NCBI GenBank assembly: GCA_018897395.1
Contig: JAHIKV010000076.1
Coordinates: 1-5,251 of the forward strand
Source of the DNA: Planctomycetota bacterium
GTDB taxonomy: Bacteria; Planctomycetota; Planctomycetia; Pirellulales; Thermoguttaceae
Reading direction: 5' to 3'
DNA: 5,251 nucleotides
This document shows positions 5,162 to 5,251 of the stretch, one piece after another; position 1 is the stretch's first letter, and each line of letters begins with the position of its first letter. The notes under the pieces were generated by a model. The model saw only the letters and a program-made list of their open reading frames with translations, was not told the origin of the DNA and did not search any database. The translations under genes were made by a program, and so were the position numbers.

Positions 5162-5251
5162 ATGACTGCCACGGCCAACCGTGACGAGAAAAAGCCCGCG
5201 GTTGTACTTCTATCGGGTGGGCTGGATTCGGCCACAACCGCCGCCATTGCC
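5162..5251 (+). CDS. queC: 7-cyano-7-deazaguanine synthase QueC (N-terminal 30 codons, cut by window edge)
   Basis: Thirty codons are visible and the frame is still open at the right edge. After a short polar leader (MTATANRDEKK) the protein enters AVVLLSGGLDSATTAA. The SGGLDS segment is the PP-loop ATP-binding motif with the spacing typical of QueC. QueC converts 7-carboxy-7-deazaguanine to preQ0 using ATP and ammonia, and its product is the substrate of the divergent QueF. Other PP-loop enzymes share SGGLDS, but the wording of this segment and the queF neighbour favour QueC. The ribosome-binding site is weak: AGGGGG (5145-5150) lies 11 nt from the ATG. A TTG in frame at 5153 is too close to it to be preferred. 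Confidence 0.88.
   Translation, partial: MTATANRDEKKPAVVLLSGGLDSATTAAIA

Noticed and set aside
5053..5247. Minus-strand 64-codon frame across queC and the queF-queC spacer
   Set aside because: It runs antisense through the QueC PP-loop codons and has no recognisable features.

Overview
The window reads as a GC-rich bacterial chromosome segment. The style of the truncated O-antigen-ligase-like protein, the DUF4416 protein and the short heptamer arrays between genes make a planctomycete (Planctomycetota) my best guess. That guess rests on remembered protein families, not on a search. Seven minus-strand genes run from right to left, and one gene on the plus strand runs off the right edge.

Right edge (4704-5251): queF (minus) and the first 30 codons of queC (plus) diverge from an 83-bp AT-rich spacer. 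Both belong to 7-deazaguanine (queuosine precursor) synthesis. QueC makes preQ0 and QueF reduces it to preQ1, so the spacer is probably a shared promoter region for consecutive steps of one pathway.

Middle (2830-4703): proS encodes a full-length bacterial-type prolyl-tRNA synthetase with an inserted editing domain. Its leader holds a 54-bp array of TTAG(A/G)GA heptamers that touches the start codon and leaves no room for a Shine-Dalgarno sequence. A 19-bp element sits just beyond the array. An identical 19-bp copy in inverted orientation lies 4.2 kb away, inside the ligase gene.

Centre-left (1639-2774): a compact DUF433/DUF5615 antitoxin-toxin pair overlaps by ATGA and is preceded by its own candidate promoter. 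A perfect 7-bp inverted repeat there spans the -10 box and the start codon, as expected for autoregulation. A DUF4416 gene of unknown function starts 3 nt after the toxin stop and so appears to be read with it.

Left (1-1559): a WecA/MraY-family polyprenyl-phosphate sugar-1-phosphate transferase overlaps by ATGA with a membrane protein resembling O-antigen ligases, which is cut by the left edge. Together they suggest lipid-linked surface polysaccharide synthesis. A second, unrelated heptamer array, ATTCA(A/T)C x4, lies between this pair and DUF4416 and encodes the last residues of DUF4416.

The genes belong to recognisable families. The less explained content is non-coding: two period-7 arrays in gene leaders, the dispersed 19-bp element, and the candidate operator of the toxin-antitoxin pair. 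I saw no tRNA, rRNA, CRISPR array, insertion sequence or convincing intrinsic terminator. No stretch over 300 bases lacks a gene.
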